The position numbers and the translations under genes are program-made. From contig NZ_CP026304.1 of the NCBI RefSeq assembly GCF_003054555.1, positions 6,200,001 through 6,264,000 of the forward strand: DNA of 64,000 bases, given 5' to 3'. The first letter of the stretch is position 1; each line of letters starts with the position of its first letter. The notes under the pieces are model-generated. The model did not search any database and was not told the DNA's origin. It was given only the letters and a program-made list of their open reading frames with translations. Positions 1-8,004 of the stretch are shown in pieces. Origin of the DNA: Streptomyces lunaelactis. Its GTDB lineage: Bacteria; Actinomycetota; Actinomycetes; Streptomycetales; Streptomycetaceae.

Positions 1-830
1 ACGTGATCTGCGGCGACCGGGAGACCGGGCGCACGATGGTCGAGCACCCGACTCCGGCGATGGCGTCGATCACCGGTTCCGTACGGGCGGGCATGCAGGT
101 CGCCGCGTCCGCGGCCAAGGACGTCAAGCGCGTGCACCTGGAGCTGGGCGGCAAGGCGCCGGTCGTCGTCTTCGAGGACACCGACATCCCGAAGGCCGTC
201 GAGGACATCGCGGTGGCGGGGTACTTCAACGCGGGCCAGGACTGTACGGCGGCGACGCGTGTGCTCGTGCACGAGTCGATCCACGACGAGTTCGTGACGG
301 CGCTGGCGAAGGCGGCGGCCGACACGAAGACCGGTGCGCCGGACGACGCGGACGTGCTGTACGGCCCGCTGAACAACGCGAACCAGCTGGCGCAGGTCAG
401 CGGCTTCATCGACCGGCTGCCGGCGCACGCCAAGGTCGAGGCGGGCGGCCACCGGGTCGGCGAGAAGGGCTACTTCTACGCGGCGACGGTCGTCTCCGGC
501 CTGAAGCAGGACGACGAGATCATCCAGAACGAGGTCTTCGGTCCGGTCATCACGGTCCAGTCCTTCGCGGACGAGGCGCAGGCGCTGGCGTGGGCGAACG
601 GTGTGGAGTTCGCGCTCGCGTCTTCGGTGTGGACGAAGGACCACGGGCGTGCGATGCGGATGTCCAAGGCGCTGGACTTCGGCTGTGTGTGGATCAACAC
701 GCACATCCCGCTGGTGGCGGAGATGCCGCACGGCGGGTTCAAGAAGTCGGGGTACGGAAAGGACCTGTCGGCGTACGGGTTCGACGACTACACGCGGATC
801 AAGCACGTGATGACGTCGCTCGACGCGTAG
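1..830 (+). CDS. gamma-aminobutyraldehyde dehydrogenase-like ALDH (5' truncated)
   Basis: This is the C-terminal part, about 275 residues, of an NAD(P)-dependent aldehyde dehydrogenase that begins before the window; full-length relatives are about 480-510 residues. The catalytic glutamate lies in ELGGKAP and the nucleophilic cysteine in GQDCTAATR. The C-terminal EMPHGG stretch matches the complete paralogue at 8005-9522, which sits in a polyamine operon. The likely reaction is oxidation of 4-aminobutanal (or its glutamylated form) to GABA. Being upstream of a lone PotD-like binding protein supports a polyamine role. The substrate is inferred from context; family membership is certain. Confidence 0.9.
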   Translation, partial: VICGDRETGRTMVEHPTPAMASITGSVRAGMQVAASAAKDVKRVHLELGGKAPVVVFEDTDIPKAVEDIAVAGYFNAGQDCTAATRVLVHESIHDEFVTALAKAAADTKTGAPDDADVLYGPLNNANQLAQVSGFIDRLPAHAKVEAGGHRVGEKGYFYAATVVSGLKQDDEIIQNEVFGPVITVQSFADEAQALAWANGVEFALASSVWTKDHGRAMRMSKALDFGCVWINTHIPLVAEMPHGGFKKSGYGKDLSAYGFDDYTRIKHVMTSLDA

Positions 831-836
831 TCCTGG

Positions 837-884
837 CGGACGGGGGGGGGGGGGGGGCTGGTTCCCCCGCCCCGCCCCCGTCCG
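837..884. terminator. inverted repeat with G16 tract between convergent genes
   Basis: Ten-base arms (837-846 and 875-884) are exact reverse complements. They enclose an uninterrupted run of 16 G (842-857, partly in the left arm) and a C-rich right side. The element lies between the stop of the dehydrogenase and the stop of the tetR gene on the other strand, so it could end transcription from both sides. There is no T-run, as is usual for Streptomyces. Confidence 0.5.
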
Positions 885-902
885 TAACTGGGGTGCCCGT
901 GC

Positions 903-1457
903 TCATTCCAGCGGTGTGCGGTGCAGCGACAGCAGCAGGCGCCAGGCATGGGATGCCATCGCGGCCGGCGTCGCGTCGATCAGGCCGTGGAGCCAGTCCG
1001 CCAGGACGCCCGCGAACGTCGATGCCACCGCCGACGCGATCAGGGCCGCGGCCGGGGCTCCGGCCAGTTCGCGCTCCCTCTGGCTGCGGGCGCGCAGTTC
1101 GTGGTGGAGCAGGTCGCCCAGGGGGCCGCTGCCGCCCTCGCGCAGCAGGGTGCGGTAGAGCGGGGTATGCGGGGCGATGCCGGTGAAGAACTCCGTCAGG
1201 GCCGGCGGTGGAGCCGCCGGGTCCGGGACGCCGCGCCAGGCGTGCAGCGCCTCCACCGCGTCACGTACGACCTCCGCACACGCGTCGACCGCCAGCGCGT
1301 GCAGGTCCGTGTAGTGCAGATAGAACGTCGCCCGCCCCAGACCGGCCCTGCGCACCACCGCCGCGACGCTCACCTCCTCGAGCGGGCGCTCGGCGCACTC
1401 CGCCAGCAGGGCCTCGCGCAGCCTGGCCCGGGTGCGTTCCGCCCTCGGGTCGGTCAT
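903..1457 (-). CDS. TetR-family transcriptional regulator
   Basis: The 184-residue protein has a typical TetR N-terminal DNA-binding domain (about residues 5-50, with the helix-turn-helix end GRATFYLHYTDLHAL) and a helical ligand-binding C-terminal part. Its ATG overlaps the stop of the upstream DUF1304 gene by four bases (ATGA), so the two genes are translationally coupled. The likely target is its own operon: a 12-base-arm palindrome lies upstream of the DUF1304 gene. The ligand is unknown. Confidence 0.88.
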   Translation of the reverse strand: MTDPRAERTRARLREALLAECAERPLEEVSVAAVVRRAGLGRATFYLHYTDLHALAVDACAEVVRDAVEALHAWRGVPDPAAPPPALTEFFTGIAPHTPLYRTLLREGGSGPLGDLLHHELRARSQRERELAGAPAAALIASAVASTFAGVLADWLHGLIDATPAAMASHAWRLLLSLHRTPLE

Positions 1458-1816
1458 CCGGCCACCAGTACGGCCGCAAGCGCGAGCGCCCCCGGCAGCG
1501 CCTGCGCCACCAGGATGCGGCGGTTCGCCGTGGCGCCGCCGTACAGACCGGCGACGACCACGCAGCTCAGGAAGAAGACCTGCACCCGGTAGCCCGTCGG
1601 GTCCGCGGCGATCAGGCCCCAGACCAGGCCCGCGGCCAGGAAGCCGTTGTACAGGCCCTGGTTCGCGGCGAGCGGGGCCGTCACGCGGGCCAACTCCGCG
1701 TCGAAGCCGGAGAGTTCGCGGCCCGGCTTGCGCTGCCACAGGAACATCTCCAGAACCAGGATGTAGACGTGCAGCGCGGCCACCAGGGCGACCAGGACGT
1801 ATGCCGTTGCGTTCAT
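1454..1816 (-). CDS. DUF1304 family small membrane protein
   Basis: The 120-residue protein has four predicted membrane segments and the DUF1304-type start MNATAYVLVALVAALHVYI. The family has no established activity. The start chosen is the ATG at 1816, which begins exactly at the conserved family N-terminus; the frame stays open further upstream but that part has no family similarity. It is the first gene of a two-gene unit with the TetR regulator, a layout common for regulator-controlled membrane proteins that respond to a toxic compound (inference). Confidence 0.82.
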   Translation of the reverse strand: MNATAYVLVALVAALHVYILVLEMFLWQRKPGRELSGFDAELARVTAPLAANQGLYNGFLAAGLVWGLIAADPTGYRVQVFFLSCVVVAGLYGGATANRRILVAQALPGALALAAVLVAG

Positions 1817-1832
1817 CGTCGACCTCAGGTTA

Positions 1833-1869
1833 ATGGACAGGTGTTCAGTAAGTATAGACACATGTCCAT
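1833..1869. promoter_or_regulatory. palindromic operator candidate for the TetR/DUF1304 unit
   Basis: ATGGACAGGTGT (1833-1844) and ACACATGTCCAT (1858-1869) are reverse complements except for one base and flank a 13-base spacer. The spacer carries TATACT on the minus strand (1851-1856), a plausible -10 for the DUF1304-tetR unit. Size and placement fit a TetR operator. It lies in the gap between this unit and the plus-strand PotD-like gene, so that gene could also be affected. Confidence 0.55.
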
Positions 1870-1968
1870 GATCGACAGGGTGTCGCCCGGGACCCGTACT
1901 GATCGACGCAGCGTCCATTGCTGCGCGCACATACCGAGCGGCATCCTTCGGACGTGCCCGCGATCCGG

Positions 1969-3132
1969 ATGAACCCCATGTCCCGGCGTTCCCTGCTGCT
2001 CGGCCTCGCCGCCGGCGCCACGCTCACCGGCTGCGGGGTGCCCGCGGCGTACGTGCAGCCCGGGGACCGCGCCCGGCGCGACGTCTCGGCGCGCGACAAG
2101 AGTCTCGACTTCGCCAACTGGCCGCTCTACATCGACACCGACGACGAGGACACCGCCAAGCGGCCCACCCTCGACTCCTTCACCGAGAGCACCGGGATCT
2201 CCGTCCGCTACACCGAGGAGATCAACGACAACGACGAGTTCTTCGGCAAGGTCAGCCCCGCGCTGATGAACCACCAGGAGACCGGCCGGGACCTGATCGT
2301 CGTCAGCGACTGGATGGCCGCCCGCTTCGTACGGCTCGGCTGGGTCCAGGAGATGGACCGGACGAAGCAGCCCAACGTCGCCAAGTACCTTGATCCGCAG
2401 CTGCGTTCGCCCGCCTTCGACGAGGGGCGGCTGCACAGCGTCCCCTGGCAGTCCGGGATCACCGGCATCGCGTACAACCGCAAGAAGGTCGGCCGGGAGA
2501 TCGGGCACATCAGCGATCTGTGGGCGGACGATCTGCGCGGCAGGGTCTCCCTCCTCTCCGGGCTCGACGAGTCCTTCGCGCTGCTCATGCAGGGCAACGG
2601 CGTCGATGTCACCCGGTGGACCGCCGACGACTTCCACACCGTCTGCGACCAGGTCGAGCGCCTGGTGCAGCGGAAACACATCCGCCGCTTCACCGGCAAC
2701 GACTACATCAAGGACCTTTCCACCGGAGACGTACTGGCCTGTCAGGCCTACTCCGGCGACGTCATCCAGCTCCAGGCCGACAACCCGGACATCGAGTTCG
2801 TCGTGCCGGAGGAGGGCGCGGAGCTGTGGGCGGAGAGCCTGATGATCCCCAACCTCGCCCGCCACAAGCACAACGCCGAGGCGCTCGTCGACCACTACTA
2901 CCAGCCGGAGGTGGCCGCCGAGCTCGCCGCCTGGGTCAACTACGTCTGCCCGGTGCCGGCCGCGCGTGATGTGCTCGCGGACTCCGGGGACGAGGAGCTG
3001 GCCGAGCTCGCCGAGGACCCGCTGATCTTCCCCGACGGGGCGATGCGCAAGCGCCTCGCGATCGCCCGCGACATCACTTCCGAGGAGCGCACGCCCTTCG
3101 CGAAGCGGTGGAACTCGATCGTCGGGCTGTAG
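1969..3132 (+). CDS. PotD-like polyamine ABC transporter binding lipoprotein (orphan)
   Basis: This 387-residue extracytoplasmic binding protein starts with a Tat-like SRRSLL segment and a lipobox ending LTGC (Cys22). The mature part is a type 2 periplasmic-binding fold like spermidine/putrescine-binding PotD, with motifs FANWPLYID, YTEEINDNDEFFGK and RFTGNDYIKDL. It closely resembles the operon-encoded paralogue at 9592-10839. No ATPase or permease lies beside it, so it may share the PotABC complex encoded at 10.9-13.8 kb (inference). ATG 1969 was chosen because it precedes the signal peptide; ATG 1978 is also possible. Confidence 0.88.
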   Translation: MNPMSRRSLLLGLAAGATLTGCGVPAAYVQPGDRARRDVSARDKSLDFANWPLYIDTDDEDTAKRPTLDSFTESTGISVRYTEEINDNDEFFGKVSPALMNHQETGRDLIVVSDWMAARFVRLGWVQEMDRTKQPNVAKYLDPQLRSPAFDEGRLHSVPWQSGITGIAYNRKKVGREIGHISDLWADDLRGRVSLLSGLDESFALLMQGNGVDVTRWTADDFHTVCDQVERLVQRKHIRRFTGNDYIKDLSTGDVLACQAYSGDVIQLQADNPDIEFVVPEEGAELWAESLMIPNLARHKHNAEALVDHYYQPEVAAELAAWVNYVCPVPAARDVLADSGDEELAELAEDPLIFPDGAMRKRLAIARDITSEERTPFAKRWNSIVGL

Positions 3133-3214
3133 GGCGAGTCTTTTGGATCTTGTCGGGCCCGGATTCGCCGGGGGGCCGGTAAAGGGCGCGTAAACCCCCG
3201 CGTACGCTGCGGAT

Positions 3215-3754
3215 ATGAGCGAGCGAAGAGCCCTCTTGCGGCGCATACGTGTGTGGTTGGCCGTCTTCATTGTGTGTCTGGTGCTGAGCGGCCTCACCGC
3301 CTTCCCGCTGGTGCATGAACTGCACTGGCTGGAGGACCTGATGAAGGCCTCGGCCTCACCGGTGCCCGAGCACTTCCCGGCTCTGATGGAGTGGATCGAG
3401 CGGGTACGGGCGGGCCTCGACGCCACCGACGAGAAGTACCCCTTCGTGCTGTACGGAACGGACTGGCTGGCCTTCGCGCACCTGGTGATCGCGGTCGCCT
3501 TCTACGGCCCGTACCGCGATCCCGTACGGAACATCTGGGTCATCGAGTTCGGGATGATCGCCTGCGCCGGGATCATCCCGCTCGCGCTGATCTGCGGTCC
3601 GATCCGCGGAATCCCCTTCTGGTGGTCGGTGATCGACATGTCGTTCGGGGTCTTCGGAGTGATCCCCCTCTATGTCGTACGCCGCAAGATCAAGCGGCTG
3701 GAGACGCTGACCGCCCAGGCGGAAGGTCCGGTACCGGCCGCCGCAACGGTGTAG
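3215..3754 (+). CDS. hypothetical four-helix membrane protein
   Basis: I do not recognise a named family. The 179-residue protein has about four membrane segments (roughly residues 14-34, 83-103, 108-130 and 134-156) and a basic C-terminal tail (VRRKIKRLETL). There is no Shine-Dalgarno sequence; a TACGCT hexamer ends six bases before the ATG, so the message may be leaderless. It reads away from the PotD-like gene after an 80-base gap and faces the methyltransferase gene. Confidence 0.72.
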   Translation: MSERRALLRRIRVWLAVFIVCLVLSGLTAFPLVHELHWLEDLMKASASPVPEHFPALMEWIERVRAGLDATDEKYPFVLYGTDWLAFAHLVIAVAFYGPYRDPVRNIWVIEFGMIACAGIIPLALICGPIRGIPFWWSVIDMSFGVFGVIPLYVVRRKIKRLETLTAQAEGPVPAAATV

Positions 3755-3762
3755 GCCCCTCG

Positions 3763-3817
<55 letters not shown>

Positions 3818-3830
3818 CCGGCCAACAGCC

Positions 3831-4619
3831 CTACGGCTTGCGGCCGACCGCGCCGAACTGCGCCACCTGAGCCGCCTCGCCCCCGGTCGCCGGGTCGACC
3901 CGCCAGCGGGAGCAGGACACAATGCCCGGCTCCAGGATCTCCAGGCCCTCCAGGAAGGACGTGAACTCCTCCCCGCTGCGCGCAGTGATCGGCGGTGTGG
4001 CGTTCTCGTTCCAGAAGCGCATGGCCGCGGCATTGCCCTCGCCGCCGAGCTCCAGCGTCGGATGCGTGAGCACCAGATAGCTGCCGGACGGTACGGCGTC
4101 CATCAGCTGCCGCACGATCGACCGGGCCTCATTGGTGTCCATGATGAAGTTGAGGATCCCGAGCATCATCACCGCCACCGGCCGCTTGAGATCCAGCGTC
4201 GGTTCGACGGAGCGGATGATCCGCTCCGGGTCGTGCGCGTCCGCGTCGATGTACTCGGTCGCGCCCTCCGGGGAGCTGGTGAGCAGAGCGCGCGCGTGCG
4301 CCAGCACGATCGGGTCGTTGTCGACGTAGACGATCCGGGTCTCGGGGGCGATCCGCTGGGCGACCTCATGAGTGTTCTCGACCGTGGGCAGGCCGGTGCC
4401 GATGTCCAGGAACTGCCGTACGCCCAGCTCACCGCCGAGGTGGCGGACCACGCGGCCGAGGAACGCCCGGTCGGCGCGTGCCACCTCGCCGATGCTCGGG
4501 TACATCCCGGTGACCTGGTCGCCCACCGCGCGGTCGACCGCATAGTTGTCCTTGCCGCCCAGCCAGTGGTTCCAGACCCTGGCGTTGTGCGCTACGTCGG
4601 TACGGATTCTTTCGGTCAC
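3831..4619 (-). CDS. SAM-dependent methyltransferase (DUF574-type)
   Basis: The product is an actinobacterial S-adenosylmethionine methyltransferase of the large Streptomyces 'SAM methyltransferase' family. Visible motifs are VWNHWLGGKDNYAVDR near the N-terminus, LDIGTGLPT (SAM-binding loop), VYVDNDP (acidic ribose contact) and VLTHPT. The GTG at 4619 is preferred because GAGGAG lies seven bases upstream; it gives 262 residues. An in-frame ATG at 4655 would add 12 residues but has no ribosome-binding site. The substrate is unknown for the family. Confidence 0.88.
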   Translation of the reverse strand: MTERIRTDVAHNARVWNHWLGGKDNYAVDRAVGDQVTGMYPSIGEVARADRAFLGRVVRHLGGELGVRQFLDIGTGLPTVENTHEVAQRIAPETRIVYVDNDPIVLAHARALLTSSPEGATEYIDADAHDPERIIRSVEPTLDLKRPVAVMMLGILNFIMDTNEARSIVRQLMDAVPSGSYLVLTHPTLELGGEGNAAAMRFWNENATPPITARSGEEFTSFLEGLEILEPGIVSCSRWRVDPATGGEAAQVAQFGAVGRKP

Positions 4620-4665
4620 GTGTCGCTCCTCGGCCGGCTGCGTGAGTTCCATCATGCCGGACGGA

Positions 4666-5397
4666 TCAAGGACCGTGACCGACGCGAGAGTTGAGCTGGT
4701 CCGACGTGCGCACGAGGTGGCCCGGCAGTACGCCGTGCAGCGCGTCCACGCGATTCGTGGTGATCGAGTCGACGCGGTACCCGATCAGCCGTCGCATCGA
4801 GCGCCGGGTGTCGGCCGTCCAGGCGGAGACCAGCAGCCCGTCCTGATGGATCCGGTCCGTCAGTTCGGCGTCGATCAGCCCGAAGCGGTAGTTGAGCCAG
4901 CGTGGCCCCACCGCGTCGAGCAGCGCCGGGCGCGGCGGAGCCTGCGTCGTCCAGGTCATCGCGATCTCGGCCGACGGATCGGCGGCCCGGACCGCGAGCA
5001 TCGTGGTGGGGCCCGCGCAGTAGTACACGCGCTCGTCGGCGCCGCACTCGCGCACGGTGCCGATCACCGTCCGTACCGACTTCTCGGTGGCCCCGGGCAG
5101 ATCGATCATCACGCGGTGCGCGCCGACCGCGAGCAGTGCGTCGCGCAGGGTCGGCACCCCGCCCGCGGTCGCCTCGTGCAGCTCCCTCGCGTTGAGCTCC
5201 GCGAGCGGCATGTCGTGACCCCACAGCCGCTTCAGCGAGGCGTCGTGCAGCAGCACGGGCACGCCGTCCCGGGTGAGACGTACATCGATCTCGACCGCGT
5301 CCGCGCCCCGCTCGATCGCCGAGCGGAGCGAGGGCAGGGTGTTCTCACGGATGCGGTAGGGATCGCCGCGATGTCCCACGACACTGAGAGCGCGCAT
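4666..5397 (-). CDS. glycerophosphodiester phosphodiesterase family protein
   Basis: The 243-residue protein has a GDPD TIM-barrel. The catalytic start GHRGDP (His9, Arg10), the following EN, the EIDVRLTRDG metal-binding glutamate/aspartate pair and the general acid/base LLHD are all present. The expected reaction is hydrolysis of deacylated glycerophospholipids to glycerol 3-phosphate and an alcohol. There is no signal peptide, so it should be cytosolic. It starts 20 bases after the adenosine-deaminase-like gene on the same strand and is probably co-transcribed. The start is the ATG just before the conserved VVGHRG. Confidence 0.88.
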   Translation of the reverse strand: MRALSVVGHRGDPYRIRENTLPSLRSAIERGADAVEIDVRLTRDGVPVLLHDASLKRLWGHDMPLAELNARELHEATAGGVPTLRDALLAVGAHRVMIDLPGATEKSVRTVIGTVRECGADERVYYCAGPTTMLAVRAADPSAEIAMTWTTQAPPRPALLDAVGPRWLNYRFGLIDAELTDRIHQDGLLVSAWTADTRRSMRRLIGYRVDSITTNRVDALHGVLPGHLVRTSDQLNSRVGHGP

Positions 5398-5417
5398 GGG
5401 CCCATTGTCGGTGCGGG

Positions 5418-6443
5418 TCAGGGGGCCAGCCATGCGGCGGTGTAGGCGTCGATCTCGGCCGCGATCCGTGCCTTGCCCGCCTCGTCGAGGAAGGACGCCT
5501 CCACGGCGTTCTTGGCGAGGCCGGCGACACCGCGCTCGTCCAGCTCCAGCAGCCGGGCGGCGACCGCGTACTCGTTGTTGAGGTCGCTGCCGAACATCGG
5601 CGGATCGTCGCTGTTGATCGTCACCAGCACACCGGCGGCGACCATCTCCTTGATCGGGTGCTCGTCGAGATCGGCGACGGCTCGCGTCGCGATGTTCGAG
5701 GTGGGGCAGACCTCCAGCGGAATGCGGTGCTCCGCGAGGTGTGCGAGCAGCGCCGGGTCCTGCGTCGCGCTCGTGCCGTGGCCGATGCGCTCGGCACCCA
5801 GCTCGTTCAGCGCGTCCCAGATGGTCTGCGGACCCGTCGTCTCGCCGGCGTGCGGTACGGAGTGCAGTCCCGCGGCGATCGCCCGGTCGAAGTACGGCTT
5901 GAACTGCGGGCGCGGCACACCGACTTCGGGGCCGCCGAGCCCGAAGGAGACCAGGCCCTCGGGGTGCAGATCCACCGCGAGCCGTGCGGTCTCCTCGGCG
6001 GCCTCGAGCCCGGCCTCGCCGGGGATGTCGAAGCACCAGCGCAGTACGACCCCGAGCTCGGTCTCGGCCGCCTCGCGGGCGTCCTCGATCGCCGCCATGA
6101 AGGCCTTCTCGTCGATGCCGCGGCGGGTGGAGCTGAAGGGCGTGACGGTCAGCTCGGCATAGCGGATGTTCTGCCGGGCCATGTCCCGGGCAACCTCGAA
6201 CGTGAGCAGCCGTACGTCCTCCGGAGTGCGGATCAGGTCCACGACCGAGAGATAGACCTCGATGAAGTGCGCGAAGTCGGTGAAGGTGAAGTAGTCGGCG
6301 AGCGCCTCGGGGTCGGTGGGGACCTTGGAATCCGGGTGGCGGGCGGCCAGTTCGGCGACGATGCGCGGGGAGGCCGAGCCGACGTGGTGCACATGCAGTT
6401 CGGCCTTGGGCAGTCCCGCGATGAAGGCGTGCAGATCGGTCAT
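5418..6443 (-). CDS. add: adenosine deaminase-family enzyme, possibly aminodeoxyfutalosine deaminase
   Basis: The 341-residue metal-dependent amidohydrolase belongs to the adenosine deaminase family. Metal and catalytic residues are visible: His17 and His19 in ELHVHHVG, HAGET, GHGT and NSDDP. The N-terminal metal motif reads HVHHVG rather than the HLHLDG usual in classical enzymes. From memory, a Streptomyces avermitilis member of this family was shown to deaminate 6-aminodeoxyfutalosine in the futalosine route to menaquinone, and this protein may be its orthologue. Adenosine remains the alternative substrate. GGAGG sits seven bases before the ATG. The glycerophosphodiesterase gene follows. 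Confidence 0.85.
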   Translation of the reverse strand: MTDLHAFIAGLPKAELHVHHVGSASPRIVAELAARHPDSKVPTDPEALADYFTFTDFAHFIEVYLSVVDLIRTPEDVRLLTFEVARDMARQNIRYAELTVTPFSSTRRGIDEKAFMAAIEDAREAAETELGVVLRWCFDIPGEAGLEAAEETARLAVDLHPEGLVSFGLGGPEVGVPRPQFKPYFDRAIAAGLHSVPHAGETTGPQTIWDALNELGAERIGHGTSATQDPALLAHLAEHRIPLEVCPTSNIATRAVADLDEHPIKEMVAAGVLVTINSDDPPMFGSDLNNEYAVAARLLELDERGVAGLAKNAVEASFLDEAGKARIAAEIDAYTAAWLAP

Positions 6444-6554
6444 CGGGGTCCTCCGTGTGCAATGGGCCGAACGAGTCAGGGATCATCGTAGGCCGCCCGG
6501 TGCCGGACAGGGCGAAGGCCGTAGCATGACGGCGAACCACGATGGGGGAGAACC

Positions 6555-7271
6555 ATGTCAGACAACCAGGCCCAGCCGCCCGGCGGGCCCGAGCCGCGCG
6601 ACCGAGACCCGTGGGCTCCGCCGGAGAGCAGTGCGGCCCAGAGCGGCGCTGCACAGGACAAGGTGCCGCTGGACAAGCCCGTCGCCCCGGTGCCGCCGTC
6701 CGCGACCGTGCACGACCAGATGACGGTCACCTCGATGCCCAGCGCCGGTCCCGTCTCCGACACGGGCGCCGTGCCGCCGCCTCCGATAGCCCCCGGCGGA
6801 CCGGCCCAGCCCGCCGCGGGCCCCTACGGCTACCCCGCTCCCCCGAGCACCCCGCAGCCCGCGCCCTTCGGCCACGCGCCCGCCGCCGATCCGTACGGCG
6901 GCGGCTACCCGGGCTACCCCGCATACCAGGGCGGCTACAACCAGGGCTGGCAGCCCGCCCCGGCGAACGGCATGGGTATCACCGCGATGGTGCTCGGCAT
7001 CATCGCCACCGTGCTGTTCTGTTTCTACGGCCTGGGCATCATCCTCGGCATCCTCGCGCTGATCTTCGGCTTCATCGGCCGCGGCCGCGCACAGCGGGGC
7101 GAGGCGACCAACGGCGGAATGGCGCTGGCCGGCATCATCCTCGGCGCCATCGGCACCGTGATCAGCTCGGCTTTCATCGGCTTCATCATCTGGGCGATCG
7201 CCAACGACGACTTCGACTCGACCAACGACGACCCCTGGTCCAACACGCTCGTGGTCGACGTCAGCCGCTAG
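6555..7271 (+). CDS. DUF4190 domain membrane protein with disordered N-terminus
   Basis: The 238-residue protein has about 140 N-terminal residues rich in Pro, Gly, Ala and Tyr (repeated PYG, GGYPGYPAY and similar), then two hydrophobic segments with the DUF4190 pattern GITAMVLGIIATVL and GMALAGIILGAIGTV, and a short acidic tail (NDDFDSTNDD). The function is not known; such proteins are numerous in Streptomyces and often lie near cell-surface genes. A GGGGGAG ribosome-binding site precedes the ATG. It is divergent from the deaminase gene and convergent with the NADAR gene. Confidence 0.85.
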   Translation: MSDNQAQPPGGPEPRDRDPWAPPESSAAQSGAAQDKVPLDKPVAPVPPSATVHDQMTVTSMPSAGPVSDTGAVPPPPIAPGGPAQPAAGPYGYPAPPSTPQPAPFGHAPAADPYGGGYPGYPAYQGGYNQGWQPAPANGMGITAMVLGIIATVLFCFYGLGIILGILALIFGFIGRGRAQRGEATNGGMALAGIILGAIGTVISSAFIGFIIWAIANDDFDSTNDDPWSNTLVVDVSR

Positions 7272-7274
7272 GCC

Positions 7275-7829
7275 CTAGGCCCTGTCCGCAGTTCGCAGTT
7301 CCTCGCGCGCCTCCATCAGCGCGAACCCCAGCAGATTGAGCCCGCGCCAGCGCGCGGGATCCTGCGCCCGCTCGTCGTCCGCGGCCAGCCCGATGCCCCA
7401 AATCCGGTCCAGCGGGCTGGCCTCGACGAGCACCCGGCCCCCCGTGGTCAGCAGAAAGCCACGCAGCGCGGCATCCTGTCCGAACTTGTGCACACTGCCC
7501 GAGCGCACGATGCCGAACCGCTCGCGCTCCCATATCGCGTTGTCGAAGCCGCGCACCAGCCGCCCCGCCCGCTTGGCCTCCGCCGGGCTGCGCGCCTCCA
7601 GCGCCCGCTCCTGTGCCTCGATGTCGCCGAACAGCCGGGCCTTTCCCGCCATCATCCAGTGCTCCGCGGTGGCGTAGCGAACGCCGTCGACCACGAAGGG
7701 TGACGGCCACCACTGGCTGAGGCAGCCCGCCCCGATGCTGCCGTCCCGGCGCGGCGCATGCCCCCAGAAGTGCAGATACTTGACAGCCCTCCCGCTGCTG
7801 ACCTGCTTGATCAGCTCATCCATTCCCAT
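7275..7829 (-). CDS. NADAR family protein (YbiA-like N-glycosidase)
   Basis: The 184-residue protein has the NADAR fold signature: an N-terminal aromatic FWGH, CLSQWWPSPF, YATAEHWMMAGKA and a C-terminal WRGLNLLGFALMEAREEL. YbiA/NADAR proteins cleave N-glycosidic bonds, either in reactive early riboflavin-pathway intermediates or in ADP-ribosylated guanine in DNA. Which applies here cannot be told from sequence. ATG 7829 was chosen; ATG 7823, two codons later, is equally possible. It ends four bases after the DUF4190 gene on the opposite strand. Confidence 0.85.
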   Translation of the reverse strand: MGMDELIKQVSSGRAVKYLHFWGHAPRRDGSIGAGCLSQWWPSPFVVDGVRYATAEHWMMAGKARLFGDIEAQERALEARSPAEAKRAGRLVRGFDNAIWERERFGIVRSGSVHKFGQDAALRGFLLTTGGRVLVEASPLDRIWGIGLAADDERAQDPARWRGLNLLGFALMEAREELRTADRA

Positions 7830-7924
7830 GCACGCGAGTCTGGCAGTCGCCACTGACACTCCGTACGGGGAATAGCGGGCCGACGCGACACATGGTCGAC
7901 CGATTCCGTCGCGTAACCAAAAGG

Positions 7925-7945
7925 CAACAACGGAATCCCTTGTTG
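7925..7945. promoter_or_regulatory. inverted repeat upstream of the polyamine operon
   Basis: CAACAA (7925-7930) and TTGTTG (7940-7945) form a perfect inverted repeat with a nine-base spacer, 60 bases before the ATG of the aldehyde dehydrogenase that leads the operon. It is more AT-rich than its surroundings. It could be the operator of a polyamine or GABA regulator; no -35/-10 pair could be assigned with confidence. Confidence 0.35.
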
Positions 7946-8004
7946 GGCACGTCACCCTCTGCCAGGATCGGCAGTCAATTCAGGCTGGAACAACGGAGAG
8001 CGTC

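Noticed and set aside
4666..6654. A single 662-codon frame covering the phosphodiesterase and running through the deaminase region
   Set aside because: Upstream of the ATG at 5397 it only mirrors the deaminase gene in another frame; the GDPD domain begins at 5397.
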